From Calothrix sp. C42_A2020_038 (lineage in GTDB: Bacteria; Cyanobacteriota; Cyanobacteriia; Cyanobacteriales; Nostocaceae): DNA of 64,000 nucleotides. The position numbers were made by a program, and so were the translations under genes. The stretch covers positions 372,001 to 436,000 of the forward strand of contig JACYLQ010000033.1 in the NCBI GenBank assembly GCA_015272395.1, written 5' to 3'. Position 1 is the stretch's first letter; each line of letters opens with the position of its first letter. The notes under the pieces were generated by a model that worked only from the letters and a program-made list of their open reading frames with translations, was not told the DNA's origin and searched no databases. This document shows positions 38,108-46,299 of the stretch, piece by piece.

Positions 38108-39223
38108 ATGAGTAATTCAATTACCGCAGACTTATTTGCTGTGCTAAATATTTTGGTTCTAGAGCGATTAAAAGCTGGCTCTTTCCGAATAGCTGGATTA
38201 GTACCCGCTTGGTTACAGCGATTTTGTCGTTCAAATCTGGAACCAGGAGCGATTATTCTAATACCTGAACAAGAATTTCCCTTTTTAGAACACTTTCTAG
38301 TCGATGCTGAACAATTTTGGCTTCAAACTAATACTATTCAGCTAAAATCAGGTATGTGGATAGAGTCTGATCTAACGGGTAAGGAAGGTTATTTTGAGGC
38401 TTCGGCAATTTGTCTTGAAGATCAAAAAATCTTATTAATAGAATTACAATGTGAAGATTATCAAGAAAAACAATCAATCATCCAAAAAGCGCGGGAAAAT
38501 CAACTAAATTATTATCAATTAGTTAAAGAAAATCAGAAGAAAGAAATTTTAATTCATTGTATTATTCATGATATTGCCGGACAACTAAGTGGTATAAATT
38601 GTTGTTTAGCTTTATTAGAATTGGAGAATTTAACAGCTAAAGGTAAAGAACGTTTAGAAATAGGGCGCAGGCAATCTATGAAGCAAGAAATGTTAATTAG
38701 AGAAGTCTTAGATGCATTTTCTGCAGATGTTCAATCATTAGAATCGTTTAATGTCGATATTGCTAATGCGCCTAATGTTTTAAGTGTGATTCAAGAGGTT
38801 ATCGAATTTCTAACCCCTACTTTTGCTTTGAACAAAATTAAGATAAAGTTAGGTAATGGTATCGATAGAACAGCAAATTGGAAAGTAGTTGGAGAACGCT
38901 CACGTTTAGAAAGAGTAATATCAAATTTATCCGAAAATGCGTTTCGCCACAGTCCGAGCGAATCAACTATAGCAATTAATTTAAGTCAAGACAGAGAGTT
39001 TATTTTTGTTGCTGTTGATGATCAAGGCAGTGGTGTAAGACCAAACGAAGTAGCAAGTTTATTCCAAAAATTCTCTCAAGGCAAAAATAAACCAGGACGA
39101 ATTGGATTAGGACTTTATTTTTGTCGAATTACCATTGAGCGTTGGGGTGGTGAGATTGGTTACTCCCCACATCCTGAAGGTGGTTCACGATTTTGGTTTC
39201 GTTTACCTAAACCTAAAGAATAA
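38108..39223 (+). CDS. Sensor histidine kinase of the GTPase/OmpA cassette
   Basis: 371 aa. Residues 1-115 form a soluble sensory region with no membrane helix, itself resembling the PAS-like input type. A short coiled coil leads to the H-box ILIHCIIHDIAGQLSGINCC (His near residue 160), unusual in having HD instead of the common HE. The ATPase domain has N-box NLSENAFRHSPSES, G1 VDDQGSGVRP and G2 GRIGLGLYFCRITIERWGG. A cytoplasmic kinase; no response regulator is adjacent. As last gene of the cassette it probably reads out the state of the GTPase or OmpA-type protein. A strong hairpin ends the transcript at 39244-39274. Confidence 0.88.
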   Translation: MSNSITADLFAVLNILVLERLKAGSFRIAGLVPAWLQRFCRSNLEPGAIILIPEQEFPFLEHFLVDAEQFWLQTNTIQLKSGMWIESDLTGKEGYFEASAICLEDQKILLIELQCEDYQEKQSIIQKARENQLNYYQLVKENQKKEILIHCIIHDIAGQLSGINCCLALLELENLTAKGKERLEIGRRQSMKQEMLIREVLDAFSADVQSLESFNVDIANAPNVLSVIQEVIEFLTPTFALNKIKIKLGNGIDRTANWKVVGERSRLERVISNLSENAFRHSPSESTIAINLSQDREFIFVAVDDQGSGVRPNEVASLFQKFSQGKNKPGRIGLGLYFCRITIERWGGEIGYSPHPEGGSRFWFRLPKPKE

Positions 39224-39243
39224 GCTACGCGCGTAAAGATCAA

Positions 39244-39274
39244 GATTCCCGATTTCTTCAAGAAATCGGGAATC
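39244..39274. terminator. Bidirectional terminator between kinase and hli genes
   Basis: GATTCCCGATTTCT and AGAAATCGGGAATC form a perfect 14-bp stem with a 3-base loop, between the stop of the plus-strand kinase and the stop of the minus-strand hli gene. CAAAA follows on the right; on the other strand TTG follows. Confidence 0.75.
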
Positions 39275-39286
39275 TCAAAATGATTA

Positions 39287-39499
39287 TTAGTAACCGATGA
39301 AGTGCAATACATCGCGTAGAACGCTATAACCAGCTAAGTCCCACAATAAGTAAGCAAGGAATCCAATCATTGCCAAACGACCATTCCACAACTCAGCTTG
39401 AGGATTCAAGCCAAAGATAAAAGCGTTACGGTCTACTCCGTTGTAAGCTTTAGCTACTGGTGGTAAATCAGTAGAAGGACGAGTTTCGCGAGTTTCCAT
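39287..39499 (-). CDS. High-light-inducible protein (Hli/Scp), copy 1
   Basis: 70 aa. Carries the chlorophyll-binding helix AELWNGRLAMIGFLAYLLW (the ExxNGRxAMxGF motif of the light-harvesting superfamily), preceded by a soluble N-terminus METRETRPSTDLPPV and followed by a short C-terminal helix. Hli proteins bind chlorophyll and carotenoid in the thylakoid membrane and protect photosystem assembly under stress. The product differs from the upstream copy at only a handful of positions. The 90-bp spacer has no obvious promoter, so the two genes are probably co-transcribed. Confidence 0.93.
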   Translation of the reverse strand: METRETRPSTDLPPVAKAYNGVDRNAFIFGLNPQAELWNGRLAMIGFLAYLLWDLAGYSVLRDVLHFIGY

Positions 39500-39590
39500 T
39501 TTTTCCCCTTTTCCAGATACTGGGTAATGAGTTAGTTTTTGGATTTGGATATATAAATTAGCTTTTTATTGCCAATTTACGAAAGATTTA

Positions 39591-39803
39591 TTAGTAACCA
39601 ATGAAGTGCAGTACATCACGTAGGACACTGTAGCCAGCTAAGTCCCAAAGTAAGTAAGCAAGGAATCCAATCATCGCCAAGCGACCATTCCACAACTCAG
39701 CTTGAGGATTAAAACCGAAGATAAAAGCATTACGGTCTATTCCGTTATATTCTTTAGCAACTGCTGGCAAATCGCTGGAAGGACGAGTTTCACGAGTTTC
39801 CAT
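39591..39803 (-). CDS. High-light-inducible protein (Hli/Scp), copy 2
   Basis: 70 aa, nearly identical to the neighbouring copy (for example SSDLPAVAKEYNGIDRNAFI against STDLPPVAKAYNGVDRNAFI). It has the same chlorophyll-binding AELWNGRLAMIGF helix. This is the promoter-proximal gene of a tandem pair that arose by recent duplication. About 200 bp upstream lies an HLR1 motif, the binding site of the light/redox regulator RpaB, which supports control by high light. Confidence 0.93.
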   Translation of the reverse strand: METRETRPSSDLPAVAKEYNGIDRNAFIFGFNPQAELWNGRLAMIGFLAYLLWDLAGYSVLRDVLHFIGY

Positions 39804-40248
39804 TTTTGTCCCCTAACCTAAATTTAATAACTTAATACCAACTTGTTGGCTGATTCGATGTTTGTATCTTGTTCTTAATTTAGCTACTAAAAACCAACTT
39901 GCTTTCTGTCTGTAGGCACAACTTACAAGCACTTCTTGTGGACGATTATTTTCAATAACATTTACGTGGAAATATCCACCCACAGGAAGTGAAAAAAAAA
40001 TTAATGTAACAAAATGTAACGAATGTAACTTTATATGGAAACGCGCCACACCTTACACCTCATGTTTAAGACAAAGACATTTCTATCTCGCGCTGGATGT
40101 AGAGTTCAAACTAATGAGAGATGTCTAAAAGTGGTCTAATAGCCGATTCTAAGACTTAAGAGTTGGGTGATACATGCTTATACAAAATCTTACCTAATGT
40201 AATTTTATTTTATCCCCACCGTTTTAAGGATTAGAGGCAAGAAATACC
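39804..40248. other. Divergent promoter region of hli and the second giant repeat gene
   Basis: About 445 bp with the HLR1 site at 40003-40029. A 78-codon minus-strand frame overlaps this region but looks like a by-product of the promoter DNA. No other feature recognised. Confidence 0.55.
40003..40029 (-). promoter_or_regulatory. HLR1 element (RpaB site) with an extra half site
   Basis: On the minus strand GTTACATT occurs three times. The two copies at 40013-40020 and 40003-40010 are separated by exactly two bases, which is the HLR1 consensus (G/T)TTACA(T/A)(T/A)-N2-repeat. The third copy, at 40022-40029, is one base upstream. The site lies about 200 bp before the tandem hli genes, classic RpaB targets. 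Confidence 0.75.
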
Positions 40249-43200
40249 ATGTTTGATAGTTCAGATATAAGGCTAGAACTGTTTAAGCCTTTATTGTGGT
40301 TTATGCAGGTGCCGGTAGACCCCTCACTAATTTCACCAGCCCAGGCATCAGTGGTTACATCGGGTCCACGTTTTTTTGTCGCTTTAGTTGCTGGCATAAT
40401 TCTCGCTTTCGCCATTCAATTAGTTTTGACAAATCTCTCAGTTGCCGCAGGTATTACCTACTTGGGACGTTCTTCAGATTCAGACTCTGATTCAACGCAC
40501 ACTGAAGTAACTAGTTTTGGCGGTACCATCCGTAAAATCAGCAACGCAGTAGGCTGGTGGACTTTAATAACCGTTACTATTGCGCTGGCAATTGCATCAT
40601 TTCTTGCTGTCAAACTCAGTTTACTGATTCTCAGTCCTTGGTTGGGTGCAATATTAGGGTTGGTAATTTGGGGCGCATATTTCTTACTCTTGGTATGGGT
40701 AAGTTCTACAACGGTTGGTTCTCTAATCGGTAATGTTGTCAACACTGCAACATCCGGACTGCAAGCCATTATGGGAACTGCTACCGCCGCATTAGGAGCT
40801 AAAGCAGTAAATAACCAGGTTGTAGCAACAGCAGAAGCTGCCGCTGCCGCTGTCCGTAGGGAATTAGGTAGCGCAATTGACCCAGGAAGTATTAGGGATA
40901 ATATTGAAGATTATCTGGAAATGCTTCGTCCACCTGAGTTAGATTTGAGTAAAATTCGAGCAGAGTTTGAAAATTTACTCAATGACCCACAGTTAAGAGC
41001 GCTTGCTGGTAGTGGTGATCTGCGTCACATTGACCGCGATAAGTTTATTAGTTTAGTTAGCGAACGCACTGACATCTCCAAACGCGATGCGAACCGTATA
41101 GCTGATACTTTATATGGAGTTTGGCAGCAAGTTGTTAATCAACAGCCTCAACAAGACCGTTTGGGTGAGTTAATTGATTACCTCAAATCTTTACCACCAG
41201 GGCAAACAAAAACTGATGAACTAAATGCGAAGTTAGAGGCTTTAATCGCAGAAACACGTTCAGCAAAGCAAGCTGACGATAAAGCTACTAAAGAGTCAAC
41301 TCCTGGACTACTTCAAAGAACCCTGCAACAAGGACTCTCAACGCTATCAGGTATTGTTTTAGGACGTACAGATTTATCTGACTTCGATGTTGAAAAAATT
41401 ATCGGCGCCTTGAGTCAAGCTAAAGATAAAGTCACTAACCAAGCAGATAAACTCGGCATTCCAACTCCATCTCAATCTTATAGTGCAATTCGCGCGGATG
41501 TCGAAAACTACTTACTCAATACTTACGTATGGCAGTTTAGTAACGAGAAAATTACTCAAGAATTTCGCGACATTATTTATGACCCAGCTGCAGATCCAGG
41601 CAGAGTTCGCCAAGAGTTAGAAAGTCTTGGACGCAACGACTTTATTAATATTCTTCAACAGCGCGGACTATTGACACAAAGTGAGATTCAACGTATTACC
41701 GACCGACTCGAAGCAATTCGTCAAGAAGTTTTGATTCAAGTAAAAGCTGATGAAGAAAGGGAAATTGTTGTTGACTTACAACGTCGTGTTGAAAGCTTTT
41801 TGCTAGTTGCTCCCAAGTCAAACTTAACACCCGAAGGTATCCAACAAAATTTCAAGCCTTTACTAGAAGATAAAGACGCTGACTACGAAACACTCTCACT
41901 ACGGTTGTCTGTACTTGACCGTAAGTTAATGAGCGATATTTTGTTCGAGCGCAACGACATTCAACCTGAAGAAATAGACTATATCCTCGATCAGTTAGAA
42001 AAACAGCGCGACCAAGCTTTAATTGAGTCGAAAGGTTTAGCGGAGCAAGCTAAGTACCAAGCTGAAACTCTATGGTTGAACTTAGAATCGTACCTACGAA
42101 ATACTGGTAAATCTGAACTCAACCCTGATGCTATCCGCGCGGATATTAAAAGGCTACTTGATGACCCCCAAGCTGGAATTGCAGCAGTTCGAGCGCGTTT
42201 ATCTCGGTTTGACCGCGATACACTTGTCCAGTTACTCGCGCAACGTCAGGATTTGAGCGAAGCTGAAGTTAATCAAGTTATTGATACAGTTGAAGAATCG
42301 TGGCATAGTATTCGTCAGGCGCCCTCATATATAGTCGATAAAGCCAAAGAACAATACGACACAGTAACAACTACGCTGGCAGATTATCTGCGGAATACAG
42401 GCAAGGAAGAATTGAATCCCGAAGGTATTCAACGTGACTTGAACAGGCTGTTCCAAAACCCGCAAGAAGGTCTAGTGGCTTTACGTCGTCGTTTGTCTCA
42501 AGTTGACCGAGATACCCTCGTAAAATTACTGTCGCAGCGGCGTGATTTAAGCGAGGAGCAAGTCAATCAGGTCATTGATTCAGTACAAACTTCGATTCGT
42601 GACATGATAGGCGCCCCACGTCGAATTGCTACTCGTACACAGCAACGAGTAGAAACCTTCCAAGCGTACCTACAAGAGTACTTGCGCCAAACAGGTAAAG
42701 AAGAACTGAATCCTGAAGGTATTAAACGTGACTTAAACTTACTGTTACACGACCCAAGAGTAGGAGTCGAAAGCATATCCGAACGTCTCTCGCACTTTGA
42801 CCGCGACACGATAGTAGCGCTGCTCAAAATTCGTGAAGACATTACAGATGAGGAAGCAGAACAGATCGCCAACAATATTTTCTCGGTACGTGACCAATTT
42901 GTCGAGCAAGTACGCAGTATTCAGCGACAAATTCAAGATGTAATTGATGGTATATTTGCCAAAATTCGTAATTACCTCAATTCGCTTGACCGTCCAGAAT
43001 TAAATTATGATGGAATCAAACGCGATGTTCGCAAGTTGTTTGACGACCCACAAGCTGGATTCGATGCTTTAAAAGACCGTTTACAATCTTTCAACCGTGA
43101 AACTTTGGTTGCTGTTCTAAGTTCCCGTGATGACATTTCTGCTGATGATGTTAACCGGATTATTGACCAAGTTGAACGTGCCCGCAACAACGTTTTACAG

Positions 43201-43383
43201 CGCGCAGAACGCATCCAACAAGAAGCACAACGACGCATAGAAGATGTTAAACGTCAAGCACAACGTCAAGCTGAAGAAACTCGCAAAGCTGCCGCAAGCG
43301 CTGCTTGGTGGTTATTTCTAACTGCTACTGTTTCTGCTTTTTTTGCTGCAATTGCTGGCGCCGTCGCAGTGATGTTTGTATAG
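40249..43383 (+). CDS. Giant membrane-anchored tandem-repeat protein (paralogue of 13098-15959)
   Basis: 1044 aa. Same plan as the other copy: soluble start, N-terminal helices (FFVALVAGIILAFAIQLVLT, LITVTIALAIASFLAVKLSL, LGAILGLVIWGAYFLLLVWV), about seven repeats, a Gln/Arg/Ala-rich helix and a C-terminal membrane helix (AAWWLFLTATVSAFFAAIAG). Repeats read YLRNTGKEELNPEGIQRDLN, LFQNPQEG, LSQVDRDTLVKLLSQRRDLS. The length difference of about 90 residues equals one repeat unit. No enzyme motif. It is divergent from the hli pair. Possibly a structural or scaffold protein of an internal membrane; the family was not recognised. Confidence 0.85.
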   Translation: MFDSSDIRLELFKPLLWFMQVPVDPSLISPAQASVVTSGPRFFVALVAGIILAFAIQLVLTNLSVAAGITYLGRSSDSDSDSTHTEVTSFGGTIRKISNAVGWWTLITVTIALAIASFLAVKLSLLILSPWLGAILGLVIWGAYFLLLVWVSSTTVGSLIGNVVNTATSGLQAIMGTATAALGAKAVNNQVVATAEAAAAAVRRELGSAIDPGSIRDNIEDYLEMLRPPELDLSKIRAEFENLLNDPQLRALAGSGDLRHIDRDKFISLVSERTDISKRDANRIADTLYGVWQQVVNQQPQQDRLGELIDYLKSLPPGQTKTDELNAKLEALIAETRSAKQADDKATKESTPGLLQRTLQQGLSTLSGIVLGRTDLSDFDVEKIIGALSQAKDKVTNQADKLGIPTPSQSYSAIRADVENYLLNTYVWQFSNEKITQEFRDIIYDPAADPGRVRQELESLGRNDFINILQQRGLLTQSEIQRITDRLEAIRQEVLIQVKADEEREIVVDLQRRVESFLLVAPKSNLTPEGIQQNFKPLLEDKDADYETLSLRLSVLDRKLMSDILFERNDIQPEEIDYILDQLEKQRDQALIESKGLAEQAKYQAETLWLNLESYLRNTGKSELNPDAIRADIKRLLDDPQAGIAAVRARLSRFDRDTLVQLLAQRQDLSEAEVNQVIDTVEESWHSIRQAPSYIVDKAKEQYDTVTTTLADYLRNTGKEELNPEGIQRDLNRLFQNPQEGLVALRRRLSQVDRDTLVKLLSQRRDLSEEQVNQVIDSVQTSIRDMIGAPRRIATRTQQRVETFQAYLQEYLRQTGKEELNPEGIKRDLNLLLHDPRVGVESISERLSHFDRDTIVALLKIREDITDEEAEQIANNIFSVRDQFVEQVRSIQRQIQDVIDGIFAKIRNYLNSLDRPELNYDGIKRDVRKLFDDPQAGFDALKDRLQSFNRETLVAVLSSRDDISADDVNRIIDQVERARNNVLQRAERIQQEAQRRIEDVKRQAQRQAEETRKAAASAAWWLFLTATVSAFFAAIAGAVAVMFV

Positions 43384-43430
43384 TTAACACCTCTTCAAAA
43401 TTGTCTCCGCTTAATTTAATATCAACACAG

Positions 43431-43458
43431 CCTCCCTGTATATGGGAGGTTTTTGTTT
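43431..43458 (+). terminator. Rho-independent terminator after the second giant repeat gene
   Basis: CCTCCC and GGGAGG form a 6-bp GC stem with a 7-base loop, followed by TTTTTGTTT, 47 bp after the stop codon. Confidence 0.9.
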
Positions 43459-43552
43459 GCAATAGTACTACGAGCTATCGTGGGGAAACAATTTGCGAGA
43501 ATATTCGTTAATATAACTGAGATATATTAAAATACTAATATTGAACTTCTCC

Positions 43553-44488
43553 ATGAAAACGGTAAGACTTAAAGATATTGTCTTGGCTAATCAAATACAG
43601 TTTCAAGCAGTGCCCGCGTTGCGTCAAGTCTCTATAGTAATTGCCCTATCGCCGTTATTCTTAACACCTTTATATACACAGCTAACTTGGGCACAATCAG
43701 CTAACCCAAGTGCAATCAACTCGTATATTCAACAATTAGGTAATCCTTCTCAAAAGCAACAAGCATTCAAATCATTGGTTAGTATTGGAAAACCCGCAGT
43801 CCAAGCATTAATTACTGCACTACAGCACCAAAATCCAGAAGTACGCGCGCAAGCAGCTACAGCACTGGCACAAATTGGTAACGACGCAGCACCAGCTTTA
43901 CCAGCATTATCAAGAGCATTACAAGATCAAGATGAAAGAGTTCGCGGCGCCGCTGTAGAAGCTTTTGGTAGTATTGGTAAACGAGCAATGATTCCCTACT
44001 TAGTCGCAAATTTAAAACATGAAAACGCTTCTGTACGCTATAATGCAGCACACGGATTAACTCGCCTTGGTAATTATGCGGAAAGTGCTGTACCAACTTT
44101 AACGGAAACTTTACAAGATCAAGAAACTTGGGTTAGATTAACAGCCGCTACAGCATTAGGTAATATTGGAGTCCGGGCACTATCATCATTGCCCGCTTTG
44201 GTTAAAAGTATGGAAGATAAAGACATATCAGTGCGACATAGTGCTGCATATGCTCTAGGTAGTATTGGTACTGATGTACAGGAAAAAGTTAAACAAGTAT
44301 CAGCGAAAGATTTAGATACAGCAATTTTATACTTGGAAAAAGGGTTACAGGTAGCAGTAAAACCAAATCTAGAATTTAGGCAGCAAGCGATTTCGTCAGT
44401 TCGCACTCCCCTCAATGCTTTAAAACAAGAAAAAAGTAGACGTAAAATCACTCAAAGACTATCTCGATCTAATATCATGTCCGATTGA
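43553..44488 (+). CDS. Exported HEAT-repeat protein
   Basis: 311 aa from the ATG at 43553; a TTG four codons earlier is also possible. A hydrophobic N-terminal segment (VSIVIALSPLFLTPLYTQL, then TWAQS) looks like a Sec signal peptide. The rest is at least five HEAT repeats, each about 31-38 residues (ALITALQHQNPEVRAQAATAL, ALQDQDERVRGAAVEAFGSIG, TLQDQETWVRLTAATALGNIG). Likely a periplasmic or membrane-attached protein-interaction scaffold. The last codons (NIMSD and the stop) lie inside the terminal repeat of an inverted-repeat element, so the original C-terminus was probably altered. Confidence 0.82.
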   Translation: MKTVRLKDIVLANQIQFQAVPALRQVSIVIALSPLFLTPLYTQLTWAQSANPSAINSYIQQLGNPSQKQQAFKSLVSIGKPAVQALITALQHQNPEVRAQAATALAQIGNDAAPALPALSRALQDQDERVRGAAVEAFGSIGKRAMIPYLVANLKHENASVRYNAAHGLTRLGNYAESAVPTLTETLQDQETWVRLTAATALGNIGVRALSSLPALVKSMEDKDISVRHSAAYALGSIGTDVQEKVKQVSAKDLDTAILYLEKGLQVAVKPNLEFRQQAISSVRTPLNALKQEKSRRKITQRLSRSNIMSD

Positions 44489-44545
44489 TTGTCCACCCGG
44501 TAGAGACATTACACGTAATGTCTCTACCAGGTTTTGATTGCATAA
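44472..44545. repeat. MITE-like inverted-repeat element, family B copy 2 (degenerate)
   Basis: Left end ATATCATGTCCGATTGATT matches the family B terminus at 23792; then comes a perfect GGTAGAGACATTAC palindrome (44499-44529 region) and AGGTTTTGATTGC. The right terminus is decayed. The left terminus forms the last codons and stop of the HEAT-repeat gene. Confidence 0.6.
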
Positions 44546-44627
44546 ATATCCCTTTCGGATGTGTTCACACAAATATTCCAATTCTTATGATTTTAAATAG
44601 GAGGTTATATTAAGAATAAAATCAAGT

Positions 44628-44804
44628 ATGAATAAAACTTTAGTGTCAGTTTTGGTTTTTACACTTTTGCTGCTATTTATTTTCTCTCCGTTTGCAGTTT
44701 TTTCCGGCTTATTGCTTATATTATTTTTTGCAGCCTTATCTTCGCTATTTGTGAATATTTTCCAAGTAATGACAGGCAACAAAAAGACTGATACGGCGCC
44801 TTAA
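44628..44804 (+). CDS. Small hydrophobic membrane protein, 58 aa
   Basis: ATG at 44628 to TAA at 44804. Two closely spaced hydrophobic stretches (LVSVLVFTLLLLFIFSPFAV and SGLLLILFFAALSSLFVNIF) and a polar C-terminus NKKTDTAP. An AGGAGG at 44599-44604 is too far upstream (about 24 bp) to be a standard ribosome-binding site, which lowers confidence. Convergent with another small membrane protein. No family recognised. Confidence 0.45.
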   Translation: MNKTLVSVLVFTLLLLFIFSPFAVFSGLLLILFFAALSSLFVNIFQVMTGNKKTDTAP

Positions 44805-44824
44805 AAATTAAATCTCGATTAAAA

Positions 44825-45058
44825 TCAAAATCCAAACAAATTCCTTAGCTCTGTGATCGAGCGTTGGATAATTTGAGGTAAATTCTTGATTTCTTCTATT
44901 AAATCTTGAGGAGTAAACCCAAAAACTGATAATATAATCAAAACTACAAAAATAGTGATAGCTGTACTAATAATTGTTTTTGTGACTTTAAGTAAAGCTC
45001 TAAAAACAAAAAGTGCAACAATCAGTGCAGCTATTAAGAGAATTATGTTAGTTGGCAT
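44825..45058 (-). CDS. Small membrane protein, 77 aa
   Basis: Two hydrophobic segments (NIILLIAALIVALFVFRALL and STAITIFVVLIILSVFG) followed by an amphipathic tail LIEEIKNLPQIIQRSITELR. No enzyme motif; function unknown. It is about 113 bp downstream of cysA on the same strand and might be co-transcribed with it. The compact fold and clean start (MPTNIILL) suggest a real gene. Confidence 0.65.
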   Translation of the reverse strand: MPTNIILLIAALIVALFVFRALLKVTKTIISTAITIFVVLIILSVFGFTPQDLIEEIKNLPQIIQRSITELRNLFGF

Positions 45059-45171
45059 AACTTAACTGATTTGTAACGCTTCGAGTGATTATACTCTAGC
45101 GCATCTTTCGTTATTAGAGTTCTTAATCACATTTGGGATAGGAAAACGCCTATCCCTTATACAATAAGAGG

Positions 45172-46188
45172 TCAAATCGAATAATAAAGAGGGAAGGATT
45201 TAGCGTCTTTTGGTTTAACGTACACTTTTTGCTGTGGTTCGATGCGTAATTCATCAAAGCGTTCGCGCGATAAATGTGCTGTTAAAACCTGCCCATCTTC
45301 CAATGTCAACTCGGCTTGTATTTCCCAACCTAAGTTAATCAATCGACTTACTCTTGCCGGAACTGTTGTACCATTGGGAACTGTATCTACTATTAAGTCT
45401 TGGGGTCGTAAAAATATTTCTGGATGCGCTGAATCAAACCCATTATTCTGGAATATTCCGGATGTGCTGGGAAGTACATTTACCGGGCCAATAAAGCTCA
45501 TCACAAAAGCTGATGCTGGATGGTCATAAATTTCAGCGGGTGTTCCAATTTGCTCCACACGACCTTTATTCATCACCACTACTTTATCCGAAACTTCCAT
45601 TGCTTCTTCTTGGTCGTGGGTTACAAATACTGTAGTTACATGTACTTCATCGTGCAGACGACGTAACCAAGCACGCAAGTCTTTACGAACTTTTGCATCG
45701 AGGGCGCCGAATGGCTCATCTAACAGTAATACCTCTGGCTCAACAGCTAATGCTCTAGCTAGTGCAACACGCTGCCGTTGTCCTCCTGAAAGCTGTGATG
45801 GGTATCTATTACCCAGTCCAGTCAATTGTACTAATTCTAGTAGTTCTTCGACTCGGTTTTTGATTCTACTTTTTGGTGTTTTACGAATCTCCAGCCCAAA
45901 AGCAATGTTTTGCCGTACTGTCAAATGCTTGAATAAAGCATAGTGCTGAAACACGAATCCGATATTTCGTTCTTGTACACTTTGATAAGTAGCATCTTTG
46001 CCTGTTAGCAATATTCTGCCACTGTCGGGCAGTTCCAAACCTGAAATTAGCCGTAACAAGGTAGATTTCCCTGAACCAGAGGGTCCCAACAATGCTACTA
46101 ACGAACCGCTTTCAATTTCTAGACTGACATTATCAACTGCCTTGAAGCTGCCAAACTGCTTAGATACGTTTTCAACTACTATGCCCAC
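45172..46188 (-). CDS. cysA: Sulfate/thiosulfate ABC transporter ATPase
   Basis: 338 aa. ABC core: Walker [11 protein letters not shown]-loop [14 protein letters not shown], signature [15 protein letters not shown], Walker [14 protein letters not shown]-loop [16 protein letters not shown]. The C-terminal third is a TOBE-type regulatory domain ([16 protein letters not shown]). This matches CysA of sulfate importers, energising uptake at the cytoplasmic face. The permease and binding-protein genes (cysT, cysW, sbpA) are not in the window, so the ATPase is separated from its partners. A related importer (for example molybdate) is a less likely alternative. Confidence 0.85.
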   Translation of the reverse strand: MGIVVENVSKQFGSFKAVDNVSLEIESGSLVALLGPSGSGKSTLLRLISGLELPDSGRILLTGKDATYQSVQERNIGFVFQHYALFKHLTVRQNIAFGLEIRKTPKSRIKNRVEELLELVQLTGLGNRYPSQLSGGQRQRVALARALAVEPEVLLLDEPFGALDAKVRKDLRAWLRRLHDEVHVTTVFVTHDQEEAMEVSDKVVVMNKGRVEQIGTPAEIYDHPASAFVMSFIGPVNVLPSTSGIFQNNGFDSAHPEIFLRPQDLIVDTVPNGTTVPARVSRLINLGWEIQAELTLEDGQVLTAHLSRERFDELRIEPQQKVYVKPKDAKSFPLYYSI

Positions 46189-46299
46189 GGATAAGCACCT
46201 CTGTTAATCTACGGTTTGCTGGTAGGAATACCGTGTTAAAAATATACCATATGTTGGGCTGAAAATTCCAAATTAGAAATCAAAAGCTGATTGATAAAT

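Noticed and set aside
39813-40049. 78-codon minus-strand frame upstream of hli
   Set aside because: It overlaps the HLR1 promoter element, has no protein-like pattern, and would put the regulatory site inside a gene.
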